Source: Iodobacter sp025352645 (GTDB lineage Bacteria > Pseudomonadota > Gammaproteobacteria > Burkholderiales > Chitinibacteraceae). From it: 64,000 nt of DNA. The notes below the pieces were generated by a model that saw only the letters and a program-made list of their open reading frames with translations, had not been told where the DNA came from and searched no databases. Made by a program: the position numbers and the translations under genes. The stretch lies in the NCBI RefSeq assembly GCF_033446605.1, contig NZ_JAWQUO010000018.1, positions 1 to 64,000 on the forward strand, in the 5' to 3' direction. This document shows, one piece after another, positions 8,072 through 15,050 of the stretch; the stretch's first letter is position 1; each line of letters starts with the position of its first letter.

Positions 8072-8743
8072 TTAAAAATGTTCAGGTAGTTTTTGTAGCA
8101 GCACAATTCGGCGGTTTTCAATGCGAATATAGTTGCCAAATACCAGTTCACGCATTAGTTTTGCAATCATCTCTCTGGATGAGCCAACACGATCTGCGAT
8201 GGCTTGTTGAGAAAGGGCTTCTTCAATATAGCGGTGGCCGTTTGCTTCTATGGCTAAACTTTCCAGTAATAGCCGCATACGGCCATATACATCCTTTAAT
8301 GCTAACGACTTCACCATCTCTGCTAAGTAACGATTGGTGCGTATCATGTTTCGTAATAAATTTTTGTTGAGTAACGGGTTTTTTTCCAGTAGCTCAAGAA
8401 AAGTATTTTTGCTAATGCTGAGTAATTGACAGTCTTCGGCGGCATCAATTGAGAGTGCGCGTGGCTCTTCATCAATAAGGGCCATCTCGCCAAAGCTACT
8501 ACCTGCTTGTGCTACATAAAAAACAAACTCTTTCCCTGTATCTGCGCTAGAAAAACAACGTAATCGCCCTTCAATGAGTACATACATTGATTCGGCAATA
8601 TCGCCTTCAGCAAAGAGTAATGCTCCCTTATTGAGGGTGCGGCGATTGGATATTTTTTCAATTGCCGCTAGGATATCGTTGTCTAAGTCCGTAAATAAGG
8701 GGACGGAGGCCAATAATTGGCGAAGCGTTAAATGTGGGCTCAT
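8072..8743 (-). CDS. Crp/Fnr-family transcription regulator (copy 2)
   Basis: 223 aa. Same architecture as copy 1: nucleotide-binding barrel, dimer helix, HTH (SQQAIADRVGSSREMIAKLMREL) and an almost identical tail (RIVLLQKLPEHF against RIILLQKLPERF). The phosphate-cassette region reads FGEMALIDEEPRALSI: the Arg is kept, but Ser of the Arg-Ser pair is Ala, so ligand use may differ from copy 1. The start overlaps the upstream lipoprotein stop by 1 base (TAATG), so the two are translationally coupled. Copy 1 starts 52 bases downstream. Confidence 0.88.
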   Translation of the reverse strand: MSPHLTLRQLLASVPLFTDLDNDILAAIEKISNRRTLNKGALLFAEGDIAESMYVLIEGRLRCFSSADTGKEFVFYVAQAGSSFGEMALIDEEPRALSIDAAEDCQLLSISKNTFLELLEKNPLLNKNLLRNMIRTNRYLAEMVKSLALKDVYGRMRLLLESLAIEANGHRYIEEALSQQAIADRVGSSREMIAKLMRELVFGNYIRIENRRIVLLQKLPEHF

Positions 8744-9105
8744 TAGTGTTCTGCTTTATCGGCTTCCGCTGGTTTTTCTTCGGAGGCATCATGCTTTTCG
8801 GCTTTTTTGGGTGCAGTAGACACGGCCGGAATGGCTTCATCCTCTGGAGGTGAAATAATGTCTATTTTCTTTTGCTGCATATACTCATTCATATCTTTCC
8901 AGCCCGCAAAAATATCTGCTTTGGGAACCCTAGTATTGCGGCGATAGCAATCTTCTAGTGCTCGCCCGCTATGGCGGCAGGCAGCACCTATTGCCTTGCC
9001 ATTTGCCTGCTGTTTATTGACAACTTCCATGACTTTGTCGCAGCCACTGAGTGCAATTAATGCTGCAAAAACAATAAAGGGTTTAATTATTTGGCTTATT
9101 TGCAT
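8743..9105 (-). CDS. Small uncharacterised lipoprotein
   Basis: 120 aa. Signal peptide with lipobox LSGC (Cys about residue 22), then a compact domain with two further cysteines (AACRHSGRALEDCYRRN) and a conserved-looking patch VPKADIFAGWKDMNEYM. It ends in a Lys/Glu/Ala-rich low-complexity tail. No family recognised. It is the first gene of an operon with two Crp/Fnr-type regulators and is coupled to the second by a 1-base overlap. A link between envelope state and the regulators is possible but only suggested by this arrangement. Confidence 0.75.
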   Translation of the reverse strand: MQISQIIKPFIVFAALIALSGCDKVMEVVNKQQANGKAIGAACRHSGRALEDCYRRNTRVPKADIFAGWKDMNEYMQQKKIDIISPPEDEAIPAVSTAPKKAEKHDASEEKPAEADKAEH

Positions 9106-9182
9106 CGTTAGTATGCCAACAGTATTTTCATTAATCTCAGTGTAAGTGAAAAATCAGTAGTCTGTTTAAGCTTATCTTTAGC

Positions 9183-9213
9183 AAAACAAAGACCGACGGT
9201 GAGTCGGCCTTTG
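9183..9213 (-). terminator. Probable terminator of the Tim44-domain gene
   Basis: Eleven-bp inverted repeat (9187-9197 with 9203-9213, one G-U pair), five-base loop, just after the stop at 9237. The U-run on the minus strand is short (9183-9186). Confidence 0.65.
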
Positions 9214-9236
9214 TAAGGTGCTAGTTAATAGGCAAT

Positions 9237-10121
9237 TTATAGTTGTTGAATCCCAGCAACCATCCAACGTGGGTCGCCATTGATTGGGCGTACAAAATGC
9301 CAAATTTCTTGGAACGATTCAGGCGCTGCATGCAATGATTCGCTGACCTTGCCATAAAAACGCACGCTAGAAATCATTCGCCCTTCTTCTGTGGCGCAAT
9401 CAATTAACTCGGCATTAAGTTCTGGAAATTCTGCAGGCTCTTCATTGCCGCTGATGTCTTTACTTAACTCATTAAACAGCTCTGGAGAGAGGTATTTACG
9501 CATTTCATTGACTTGCTCAGGGGAGTGCAAGGTTTGCATATGCATAAAGCTGCCGCGTGCTTGGCGTAAAAATGCGGCAGTCTCGGTGCCATCAGGCAAG
9601 CGAGTGATGGCTGCGGAAACCGGAGCTGCGCTCGCTGCTTGATCGCCCATACGGAATACGCGATCTTGCGCAGGATTGTTGTCCTGTTGTGGCATTGAGC
9701 TTGCCATGCCAGCAAAGGCTGGGCTGGCCGCTTCTTTACGCTTACGCATCATGCGCATCACAAAGTATCCACCCGCGCCTAATAGCAGTAGCAAGCCCCA
9801 AGGGAAGCCGCCACCTGAAGATTCAGAGGTGCCAGATGCGTGATTAGAGTTCAGTAGGTTACCAAGTAGGTAGCCACCTAAAGCACCAGCAGCAACGCCA
9901 CCAAGAATTGAGCCCATGCCACTACGTTGTGGTTGTGGGGCTGCAGGTTGTTGCGCAGGTGCCACATTGCGTTGTGGAGGAGGCGCAGCCGGACGTGTGG
10001 TTTGACTACGCTGCATGCCGCTAGAGCGGCCACCGCCTACTCGTTTTGCTTCAGCAATGCCGCTAGCAAATAAAGATGCAGTGAGTAGGGTAACCATAAA
10101 AGTACGACTAAATTGGCTCAT
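9237..10121 (-). CDS. Tim44-like domain membrane protein
   Basis: 294 aa from the ATG at 10121, chosen because AAGGA lies 6-7 bases ahead and the signal peptide MSQFSRTFMVTLLTASLFASGIAEA starts there. A Pro/Gln/Arg-rich linker (about 35-75), a Gly/Ala-rich glycine-zipper-like segment (SILGGVAAGALGGYLLGNLL) and a second hydrophobic helix (PWGLLLLLGAGGYFVMRMM) follow. The C-terminal Tim44/MRPL45-like domain covers about 180-294 (RQARGSFMHMQTLHSPEQVNEMRKYLSPELFNEL). Bacterial members of this family have no firmly established function. It appears monocistronic. Confidence 0.85.
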   Translation of the reverse strand: MSQFSRTFMVTLLTASLFASGIAEAKRVGGGRSSGMQRSQTTRPAAPPPQRNVAPAQQPAAPQPQRSGMGSILGGVAAGALGGYLLGNLLNSNHASGTSESSGGGFPWGLLLLLGAGGYFVMRMMRKRKEAASPAFAGMASSMPQQDNNPAQDRVFRMGDQAASAAPVSAAITRLPDGTETAAFLRQARGSFMHMQTLHSPEQVNEMRKYLSPELFNELSKDISGNEEPAEFPELNAELIDCATEEGRMISSVRFYGKVSESLHAAPESFQEIWHFVRPINGDPRWMVAGIQQL

Positions 10122-10500
10122 GCCAAGTCCTTCAGTGAAAGATTCATAGCTATTAGTGAGGGTAGAGGCGAACAAGTTCAAGTCTTTTGCAAAAAAAATG
10201 CAAAATGACTTGTAAGCAGAGGTGGTGGATGGCGAGTTTTAAAAACATTACCTCTGTACGCTGGCAATGTTTGACGCCATATTTGACTTTAAATACTTGA
10301 TGTTATGCAGTCGAATTAACAATAATATTTTGATTTTACGAAAACGGCTAAGACAAGCTGCTGCAACGCCCATAGACAAAAGGTAGGCGAGCTGCTTGCT
10401 ACCCCGTGTTTTATATTGGGTGTAGCAGCAGCGCACCTACGATGTTTATGGTTTTTTCTTAAGGTTCAAGCAGAAGATAAACACAGTAGATGCCGGAGCT
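10122..10500. repeat. Gene-free stretch with an imperfect palindromic element at 10351-10438
   Basis: No supported gene. Around 10351-10438 an imperfect hairpin forms: AGGTAGGCG at 10381 faces CGCACCTAC ending at 10440, with further pairing between the GCTGCT at 10391 and the TGTAGCAGCAGC at 10421-10432. It also contains GCTGCTGCAAC (10357-10367), complementary to 10422-10432. A loosely similar block occurs upstream of rne at about 41808-41880, so it may belong to a dispersed REP-like family. It lies downstream of folB and could act at the mRNA end. Confidence 0.4.
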
Positions 10501-10857
10501 CTAGCCGCGGTGGCCACGCTCTATGGTGACGCCAACTCGGCCTACCTCATGCAAGATGCCCAGCTTGGTAACAGAGACCTTAGCCCAAGGCGCGCCAAAG
10601 TCTTGAAGAATAAGCTGGGCAATATGCTCGGCTAAAGCTTCAAGCAGTAAAAAATGGCGCTCTTCGAGTACTTTGCGAATGTGTTTAACCACAGCATCGT
10701 AATCAATGGTATCGACAAGATTGTCGGATACACAGGCTCTTGCAGAAGGGATGCCAATTTCCAGATCGAGCTCAACAACCTGAGGCGCAACGCGTTCCCA
10801 GTCGTACCAGCCAATAAGGGTGCTTGCACGCACGGTGTGTAGATAAATGATGTCCAT
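10501..10857 (-). CDS. folB: Dihydroneopterin aldolase
   Basis: 118 aa, family-typical. MDIIYLHTVRASTLIGWYDWERVAPQ is the folate-enzyme N-terminus, with the catalytic Glu (IGWYDWER), DTIDYDAVV and LLLEALAEHIAQLIL, and the final VSVTKLGILHEVGRVGVTIER with the conserved Lys. It converts 7,8-dihydroneopterin to 6-hydroxymethyl-dihydropterin and glycolaldehyde for folate synthesis in the cytoplasm. It is divergent from plsY across 82 bases, an arrangement common in proteobacteria. Confidence 0.95.
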   Translation of the reverse strand: MDIIYLHTVRASTLIGWYDWERVAPQVVELDLEIGIPSARACVSDNLVDTIDYDAVVKHIRKVLEERHFLLLEALAEHIAQLILQDFGAPWAKVSVTKLGILHEVGRVGVTIERGHRG

Positions 10858-10939
10858 GATGGGGTGACTTGATTGGGTTTAACCCAGCAGCGGCCATTTA
10901 GCTTAAAATCGGAAGCTTACGATTGTAGTGGATTTAGGT

Positions 10940-11551
10940 ATGACACCGTTAATTCTAATTTTAGTCAGTTATCTAATTGGCTCGCTTTCTTTTGCCGTGA
11001 TTGTCTCTAAAGCCAGTGGTTTGGCCGATCCGCGTAGCTATGGCTCGGGCAATCCAGGCGCCACAAATGTGCTGAGAAGTGGTAATAAAAAGGCCGCCGC
11101 ACTCACTTTATTGGGCGATGCCTTAAAGGGCTGGCTGGCGATTGCCTTGGCACAGTGGCTGGCAATGCGTCTTGGGCTAGGCCCAGAAGTGGTGGCTTGG
11201 GCTGCTATCGCGGTCACTGTTGGGCATATGTGGCCAGTATTTTTTAGCTTTAAAGGCGGTAAGGGCGTGGCCACGGCCGCAGGTATTTTGTTGGCGCTGG
11301 ATTGGCGGCTTGGCTTAGTGACTTTGCTGGTTTGGCTGGTGGTAGCTAAAGGGCTGAAAATTTCTTCTTTAGCCGCACTATTGGCTGCTTTATTGGCGCC
11401 GGTTTTGGCGTGGATTTGGCTGGTATCAATGGCACAGTTCGCGGCTGTTGTTGTGATTTCAATTTTGCTGATTTGGCGTCATCAAAAAAATATCAGAGAT
11501 CTTTTAACCGGCAAGGAAGGACAGATTGGTGAGCAAGTCGGTAAAGAGTAG
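10940..11551 (+). CDS. plsY: Acyl-phosphate:glycerol-3-phosphate acyltransferase PlsY
   Basis: 203 aa from the ATG at 10940. A GTG four codons upstream is also possible, and neither has a strong ribosome binding site. Five to seven membrane helices. PlsY motifs: SYLIGSLSFAVIVSK, DPRSYGSGNPGATNVLR (glycerol-3-phosphate site), GDALKGWLAI, and the glycine-rich FKGGKGVATAAG loop. It transfers the acyl group from acyl-phosphate to glycerol-3-phosphate in the inner membrane, the first acylation step of phospholipid synthesis. Divergent from folB. Confidence 0.95.
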   Translation: MTPLILILVSYLIGSLSFAVIVSKASGLADPRSYGSGNPGATNVLRSGNKKAAALTLLGDALKGWLAIALAQWLAMRLGLGPEVVAWAAIAVTVGHMWPVFFSFKGGKGVATAAGILLALDWRLGLVTLLVWLVVAKGLKISSLAALLAALLAPVLAWIWLVSMAQFAAVVVISILLIWRHQKNIRDLLTGKEGQIGEQVGKE

Positions 11552-11840
11552 TGTGTCTTTAGTTCGGGTTGCTCGCCTTAGTAAAGTTTGCTTGTGTTGC
11601 CTTGGGCTGAGGCTAAGCTCGTTTTTTAGTATTTATCTAGGCACTTTAGGTGGCTTTGTTCGATAGATTAAATTGCTCTACTCAGGAAGAAAAATATTGA
11701 TCGCTGCCAGTGGCTAATAGTTTAGCCCCCTTGGCAGAGTTTTCTGAGCATCTGCAAAAGCTTGTTAAGATTGAGTAGGCAAGGCTGGCATTACAGGATG
11801 GGATGGTTCGTGTGCGAGCAGTGCAAAAGCCGTAAACATG
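11552..11840. other. Gene-free stretch downstream of plsY, with a nested hairpin at 11704-11737
   Basis: No supported coding frame. One compact nested hairpin is visible: CTGCCA (11704) pairs with TGGCAG (11732), and inside it GGCTAA (11712) pairs with TTAGCC (11722). It is next to smpB but bears no tmRNA hallmarks (no tRNA-Ala-like ends, no tag frame). No promoter assigned. Confidence 0.4.
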
Positions 11841-11871
11841 AAAAAGGGCAGCGCTGCGGCTGCCCTTTTTT
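11841..11871. terminator. Bidirectional terminator between plsY and smpB
   Basis: Perfect 12-bp inverted repeat, AAAAAGGGCAGC at 11841-11852 and its complement at 11859-11870, six-base loop. It ends in U-runs in both directions and is placed between convergent genes. Confidence 0.9.
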
Positions 11872-11894
11872 CCTGAGATGGCCACGTTGGTGGC

Positions 11895-12350
11895 TCAGGA
11901 GTACTTGTTATTGGCACGAACAATTTGCGCTTTTTCGCGCACCCATTCGCGGTCTTTCTCTGTGTTGCGTTTATCGTGCTGCTTTTTACCCTTGGCTAAA
12001 CCAATATCAAGCTTAATAAAGCCATTCTTAAAATGCATATTAAGCGCGGCCACGGTGTACCCTGCGCGCTCAACTTTAATCGATAGTTTTTCGATTTCAC
12101 GTTGATTAAGTAATAATTTACGTAAGCGTGTTGGCTCAGCTAAAACGTGGCTCGATGCACTAGTGAGCGGGGAGATATGCGCCCCCATTAGCCAAAAATC
12201 GCCACGTAGATACACCACATAGGATTCTTTGAGTTGTACGCGCCCAGCACGAATCGCTTTAACTTCCCAGCCTTCTAGCATAAGGCCTGCTTCAAAACGT
12301 TCTTCAATAAAGAAGTCGTGAAAGGCCTTTTTATTATCGACGATCGACAT
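11895..12350 (-). CDS. smpB: SsrA-binding protein SmpB
   Basis: 151 aa. Typical SmpB: NKKAFHDFFIEERFEAGLMLEGWEVKAIR at the start, the GDFWLMGAHISPL strand, LLLNQREIEKL, and the basic tail KGKKQHDKRNTEKDREWVREKAQIVR that enters the mRNA channel. It binds tmRNA and delivers it to stalled ribosomes for trans-translation. The ssrA gene is not in this window. Divergent from the asparaginase gene. Confidence 0.96.
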   Translation of the reverse strand: MSIVDNKKAFHDFFIEERFEAGLMLEGWEVKAIRAGRVQLKESYVVYLRGDFWLMGAHISPLTSASSHVLAEPTRLRKLLLNQREIEKLSIKVERAGYTVAALNMHFKNGFIKLDIGLAKGKKQHDKRNTEKDREWVREKAQIVRANNKYS

Positions 12351-12413
12351 CGTAATGAGTCCGGTTTTGTTTCACTAAAGTTTGATTCTAACACTTAACA
12401 CAGGAACACACTG

Positions 12414-13400
12414 ATGCGGAAAATTCGCGTTATTTACACAGGTGGCACAATTGGTATGCTGCCAAGCGAAGAAGGCTATGCGCCAGCGCCTAATTACTTA
12501 CAGAATCAACTGCAAAAACACTATCCTGGTTTATCAGTGTTGGAGTACACCCCTTTGCTAGATTCTAGCGAAATGACCCCCGCGTTATGGAATCGCATCG
12601 CTGCCGATATTGCTGCAGATTATGAGGATTACGATGGCTTTGTGCTGCTGCATGGCACAGATACTATGGCGTATACCGCTGCAGCGCTGTCTTATATGCT
12701 AGAAAACCTAGGCAAACCGGTAGTGGTGACGGGCTCGCAGATTCCTTGGTGTGAGCCAGGTACAGATGCACTAGAGCATGTCGCTGCGGCCTTGGCCTTG
12801 GCGGCTATGCCTGATTTTTGCGAGGTGGCCGTGGTCTTTGCTGGTTTGTGCCTGCGCGGTAATCGAGTCAGAAAGATTGATTGTGATGGCATGGCTGCAT
12901 TTGCATCCCCCAATTACCCTGTACTGGGGGAGTGGTCAGAAGGGCGCTGGCAAATGTTAGGTGTGGCAGCGAGTTTGCCACCAGCACTTGGGGTGTTTCG
13001 CTTGCAATGCGTTGCCGATAAGGCAAAAGTGGTTGCCGCCAAACTTGCCCCAGGTTTTAGTGCAGAATGGCTGGCAGCCTCTTTGCAAGGCTTGGATGGT
13101 GTGGTGCTAGAAACCTTTGGTGCGGGTAATGCGGGCAGCCAGCCCGCTTTAATGGCGGCTTTATTTGCTTTGGCGGAAAAAAGCTTGGTGGTAAATTGCA
13201 CGCCTTGTTTAATGGGGCGGGTAAAAATGGGGCGCTATGCCGTGAGCGGTAGTTTGGCCGCGATGGGGGTGTTAGATGGCGCAGATATGACGCCTGAGGC
13301 CGCCTTAGCTAAGCTGTATTACGTGCAAGCCAAGCATTTGGATCGGGCTGAGCAGGTCGCGTTATTTTTGTTGCCGATCATGGGCGATCGCACAGAATAA
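12414..13400 (+). CDS. ansA: Asparaginase (type I, cytoplasmic-type)
   Basis: 328 aa, no signal peptide. First catalytic motif VIYTGGTIGMLPS near residues 5-17 with the nucleophilic Thr, and second motif GFVLLHGTDTMAYTAAALS with the Thr-Asp-Lys-type triad region. VVVTGSQIPWCEPGTDALEH follows. It hydrolyses L-asparagine to aspartate and ammonia. The lack of a signal peptide favours the AnsA-like cytoplasmic form, although substrate preference cannot be read from sequence. An AGGA sequence precedes the start. It is followed directly by the SRP RNA gene on the same strand. Confidence 0.92.
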   Translation: MRKIRVIYTGGTIGMLPSEEGYAPAPNYLQNQLQKHYPGLSVLEYTPLLDSSEMTPALWNRIAADIAADYEDYDGFVLLHGTDTMAYTAAALSYMLENLGKPVVVTGSQIPWCEPGTDALEHVAAALALAAMPDFCEVAVVFAGLCLRGNRVRKIDCDGMAAFASPNYPVLGEWSEGRWQMLGVAASLPPALGVFRLQCVADKAKVVAAKLAPGFSAEWLAASLQGLDGVVLETFGAGNAGSQPALMAALFALAEKSLVVNCTPCLMGRVKMGRYAVSGSLAAMGVLDGADMTPEAALAKLYYVQAKHLDRAEQVALFLLPIMGDRTE

Positions 13401-13418
13401 CTTTTTAGCGCACTTGGC

Positions 13419-13447
13419 TTGGTGTTTTAGTTTTACTGTGCTATAGT
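13419..13447 (+). promoter_or_regulatory. Candidate promoter of the SRP RNA gene
   Basis: TATAGT at 13442-13447 (five of six bases of the -10 consensus), with TTGGTG at 13419-13424 as a weak -35 at 17-base spacing. The predicted start falls a few bases ahead of the RNA. Confidence 0.5.
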
Positions 13448-13461
13448 GCGCCCCAATGTTC

Positions 13462-13566
13462 GACGGCGGGTCTCCTCGCATAGCTAAAAAGTGAACTTGG
13501 TCAGGTCCGGAAGGAAGCAGCCACAGCTTTTGATGCTAGTGCCGAGGGTTAGGCTCGCCACCTCCC
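13462..13566 (+). ncRNA. ffs: Signal recognition particle 4.5S RNA
   Basis: The universal SRP core is exact: TCAGGTCCGGAAGGAAGCAG (13501-13520) with the GGAA tetraloop, flanked by GTGAACTTGG on one side and CCACAGC...GTGCCGAGGG on the other, closing a long helix. The outer stem pairs 13465-13472 with 13552-13559, and a U-run follows at 13567-13572. The RNA binds Ffh (SRP54) for co-translational targeting of membrane proteins to FtsY. Ends are estimated from base pairing to within a few bases. Confidence 0.95.
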
Positions 13567-13697
13567 CTTTTTAGTGATGTATTCTTATTTCACTATCGTG
13601 TTATCTCGATTTATCCCCTCATTATTAAATATTAAAAAATAATATTAAACAGCTTTATTTTGTGTGGATTTTTTAATCTGCGGTGCTTATGCGGCGA

Positions 13698-13739
13698 TTG
13701 ATCCATATCAATACGCTAAATGCCCGTTTGCGCCAGAAT
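13698..13739 (+). promoter_or_regulatory. Perfect FNR/ANR box with correctly spaced -10 (class II promoter)
   Basis: TTGATCCATATCAA at 13698-13711 is an exact match to the FNR/ANR consensus TTGAT-N4-ATCAA. Its centre is at 13704.5. A -10-like CAGAAT lies at 13734-13739, predicting a start near 13746, that is, 41.5 bases from the box centre, the spacing of FNR-activated class II promoters. There is no protein gene for the next 135 bases, only a hairpin and a strong terminator. Confidence 0.75.
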
Positions 13740-13745
13740 GGCTTT

Positions 13746-13814
13746 CACGCGAGCTGATGCTTCGTGTATCTCCAGTGGTAATTTTGCGCCGCGCACTGTC
13801 GCGGCGCTTTTTTT
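13746..13814 (+). ncRNA. Candidate FNR-activated small regulatory RNA
   Basis: Predicted transcript of about 70 nt, from the start expected of the FNR box to the end of a strong terminator. It folds as a 5' hairpin (CACG 13746-13749 with CGTG 13763-13766, and AGC 13752-13754 with GCT 13759-13761), an unpaired stretch 13767-13785 containing UCUCC, which could pair with Shine-Dalgarno sequences, and the terminator hairpin 13786-13807 with seven U. That is the plan of an Hfq-dependent sRNA. Oxygen-responsive sRNAs under FNR are known (FnrS in enterics, AniS in Neisseria), but I see no clear sequence match to either. Unproven: no conservation data. Confidence 0.6.
13786..13814 (+). terminator. 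Strong rho-independent terminator
   Basis: Perfect 8-bp all-GC stem (GCGCCGCG 13786-13793 with CGCGGCGC 13800-13807), six-base loop and seven T. It lies 68 bases upstream of yciB and has no gene upstream other than the candidate sRNA. Confidence 0.92.
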
Positions 13815-13881
13815 GTCTGCATTTACTTGTTTTCGTAAAAATGGGTCAGCATAATGCGGCATCTATATTGCGACGATACTG

Positions 13882-14439
13882 ATGAAAGCCCTTTTTGATC
13901 TCTTCTCCGTTATCCTGTTTTTTGTTACCTACTCAATTACTAAGAGCATTTACGCTGCTACTGGGGTTGCTATTGCAACGACGACAGCACAGGTGGCTTG
14001 GTCTTGGTTTAAGCATCGCCATGTTGATGCAATGCTATGGCTAAGCTTTGGTTTGATTACCGTTTTGGGTGGGGCAACGCTGTTATTGCATAACAAAATG
14101 TTTATTCTGTGGAAACCCACTGTCTTGTATTGGGTCTTTGCCGTTATTTTGTTTGGCTCCCGCTATATTCGCGGAAAAAACCTGATGCAAAACCTCATGG
14201 GCCAGCAAATGACGCTCCCTGCCAAGCTTTGGGATCGGGTTAATTTGGCATGGGTCTTGTTTTTTGTGAGTATGGGCATACTTAATCTCTTTGTTGCCTT
14301 TAATTTCCCTGAAGATTTGTGGGTGAAATTTAAAATGTTTGGTACATTGGCGCTGACACTGGTATTTGTACTACTGCAAGCCTTTGTGCTTTCACGGTAT
14401 CTTACCGATGATGCAGCAACAAAAAAGGAAGAGTCCTAA
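13882..14439 (+). CDS. yciB: Inner-membrane septation protein YciB/IspZ
   Basis: 185 aa with five hydrophobic helices. Signature MKALFDLFSVILFFVTYSIT at the start and LHNKMFILWKPTVLYWVFA in the middle, then LPAKLWDRVNLAWVLFFVSMGILNLFVAF. YciB proteins affect cell envelope integrity and septation, and the biochemical role is not settled. The start is the ATG at 13882, with no strong ribosome binding site. The stop overlaps the next start by 1 base (TAATG), so yciB, yciI and bolA form one operon. Confidence 0.94.
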   Translation: MKALFDLFSVILFFVTYSITKSIYAATGVAIATTTAQVAWSWFKHRHVDAMLWLSFGLITVLGGATLLLHNKMFILWKPTVLYWVFAVILFGSRYIRGKNLMQNLMGQQMTLPAKLWDRVNLAWVLFFVSMGILNLFVAFNFPEDLWVKFKMFGTLALTLVFVLLQAFVLSRYLTDDAATKKEES

Positions 14440-14738
14440 TGCTTTACGCCATGATTGCTGAAATGCATCCAGATGTGGCTGTAGCGCGCTCGCTAAGCCG
14501 TCCGGCGCATTTGGCTAGGTTAGAAGAGCTGAAAGCGGCAGGTCGCTTAGTGTTGGCGGGGCCTTTTCCTGCTATTGATGCCGTTGACCCTGGCCCTGCT
14601 GGTTTTACAGGTAGCTTGATTGTGGCTGAGTTTGATACACAGCTAGCTGCGCAGGCGTGGGCTGACAATGATCCTTATGTAAAAGCAGGGGTTTATGCAA
14701 ATATCATTGCAAAGCCCTTTCTTCATGTTTTACCCTAG
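14439..14738 (+). CDS. yciI: YciI-family protein
   Basis: 99 aa, single YciI domain of dimeric alpha-beta ferredoxin-like fold. MLYAMIAEMHPDVAVARSLSRPAHLARLEELKAAGRLVLAGPFPA carries the conserved His of the putative active site (RPAHLARL) and the GP pair. DNDPYVKAGVYANIIAKPF is the typical C-terminal part. Biochemical function of the family is not established. It sits between yciB and bolA, an arrangement shared by many beta- and gammaproteobacteria. Confidence 0.92.
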   Translation: MLYAMIAEMHPDVAVARSLSRPAHLARLEELKAAGRLVLAGPFPAIDAVDPGPAGFTGSLIVAEFDTQLAAQAWADNDPYVKAGVYANIIAKPFLHVLP

Positions 14739-14742
14739 CCAA

Positions 14743-15006
14743 ATGATTAGCGAAGAAATACACTTACGCCTTGCTGTATTGAAGCCGGAATACGTTGATG
14801 TTTACGATGATAGTGCCGCACATGCGGGCCACGCAGGAAGCGTGGCTGGCGGTGGCCATTTTGATTTAACCATCGTTTCTTCAGCGTTTGCAGGTAAAAA
14901 TACTTTGGCGCGTCATCGAATGGTGATGGCTTTATTTGCAGATTTAATCCCACATCCAATCCATGCGCTCAGTATTAAAAAAACACTGACGCCGGACGAG
15001 TTGTAA
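14743..15006 (+). CDS. bolA: BolA-family protein
   Basis: 87 aa from the ATG at 14743 (MISEEIHLRL...), which matches the usual BolA start. A longer reading from 14695 overlaps yciI and adds no family residues. The domain shows VDVYDDSAAHAGHAG...GGGHFDLTIVSSAFAGKNTLARHRMV, including the conserved His of the GHF motif used to ligate a 2Fe-2S cluster with monothiol glutaredoxins. Role: Fe-S handling and stress morphology. It begins 4 bases after the yciI stop. Confidence 0.92.
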   Translation: MISEEIHLRLAVLKPEYVDVYDDSAAHAGHAGSVAGGGHFDLTIVSSAFAGKNTLARHRMVMALFADLIPHPIHALSIKKTLTPDEL

Positions 15007-15050
15007 AATCTATCGAAGCTTTACTGACTTGAGAACAAAGGACTGAACAC

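Noticed and set aside
10248..10436. Minus-strand frame of 62 codons
   Set aside because: Lies in the imperfect palindromic element. No ribosome binding site or recognisable product.
11552..11840. tmRNA (ssrA) gene next to smpB
   Set aside because: There is a nested hairpin, but no tRNA-Ala-like termini and no tag-peptide frame.
13664..13882. Open frame of 72 codons (GTG start) before yciB
   Set aside because: It runs through the FNR box, the hairpins and a strong terminator. No Shine-Dalgarno and no family resemblance.
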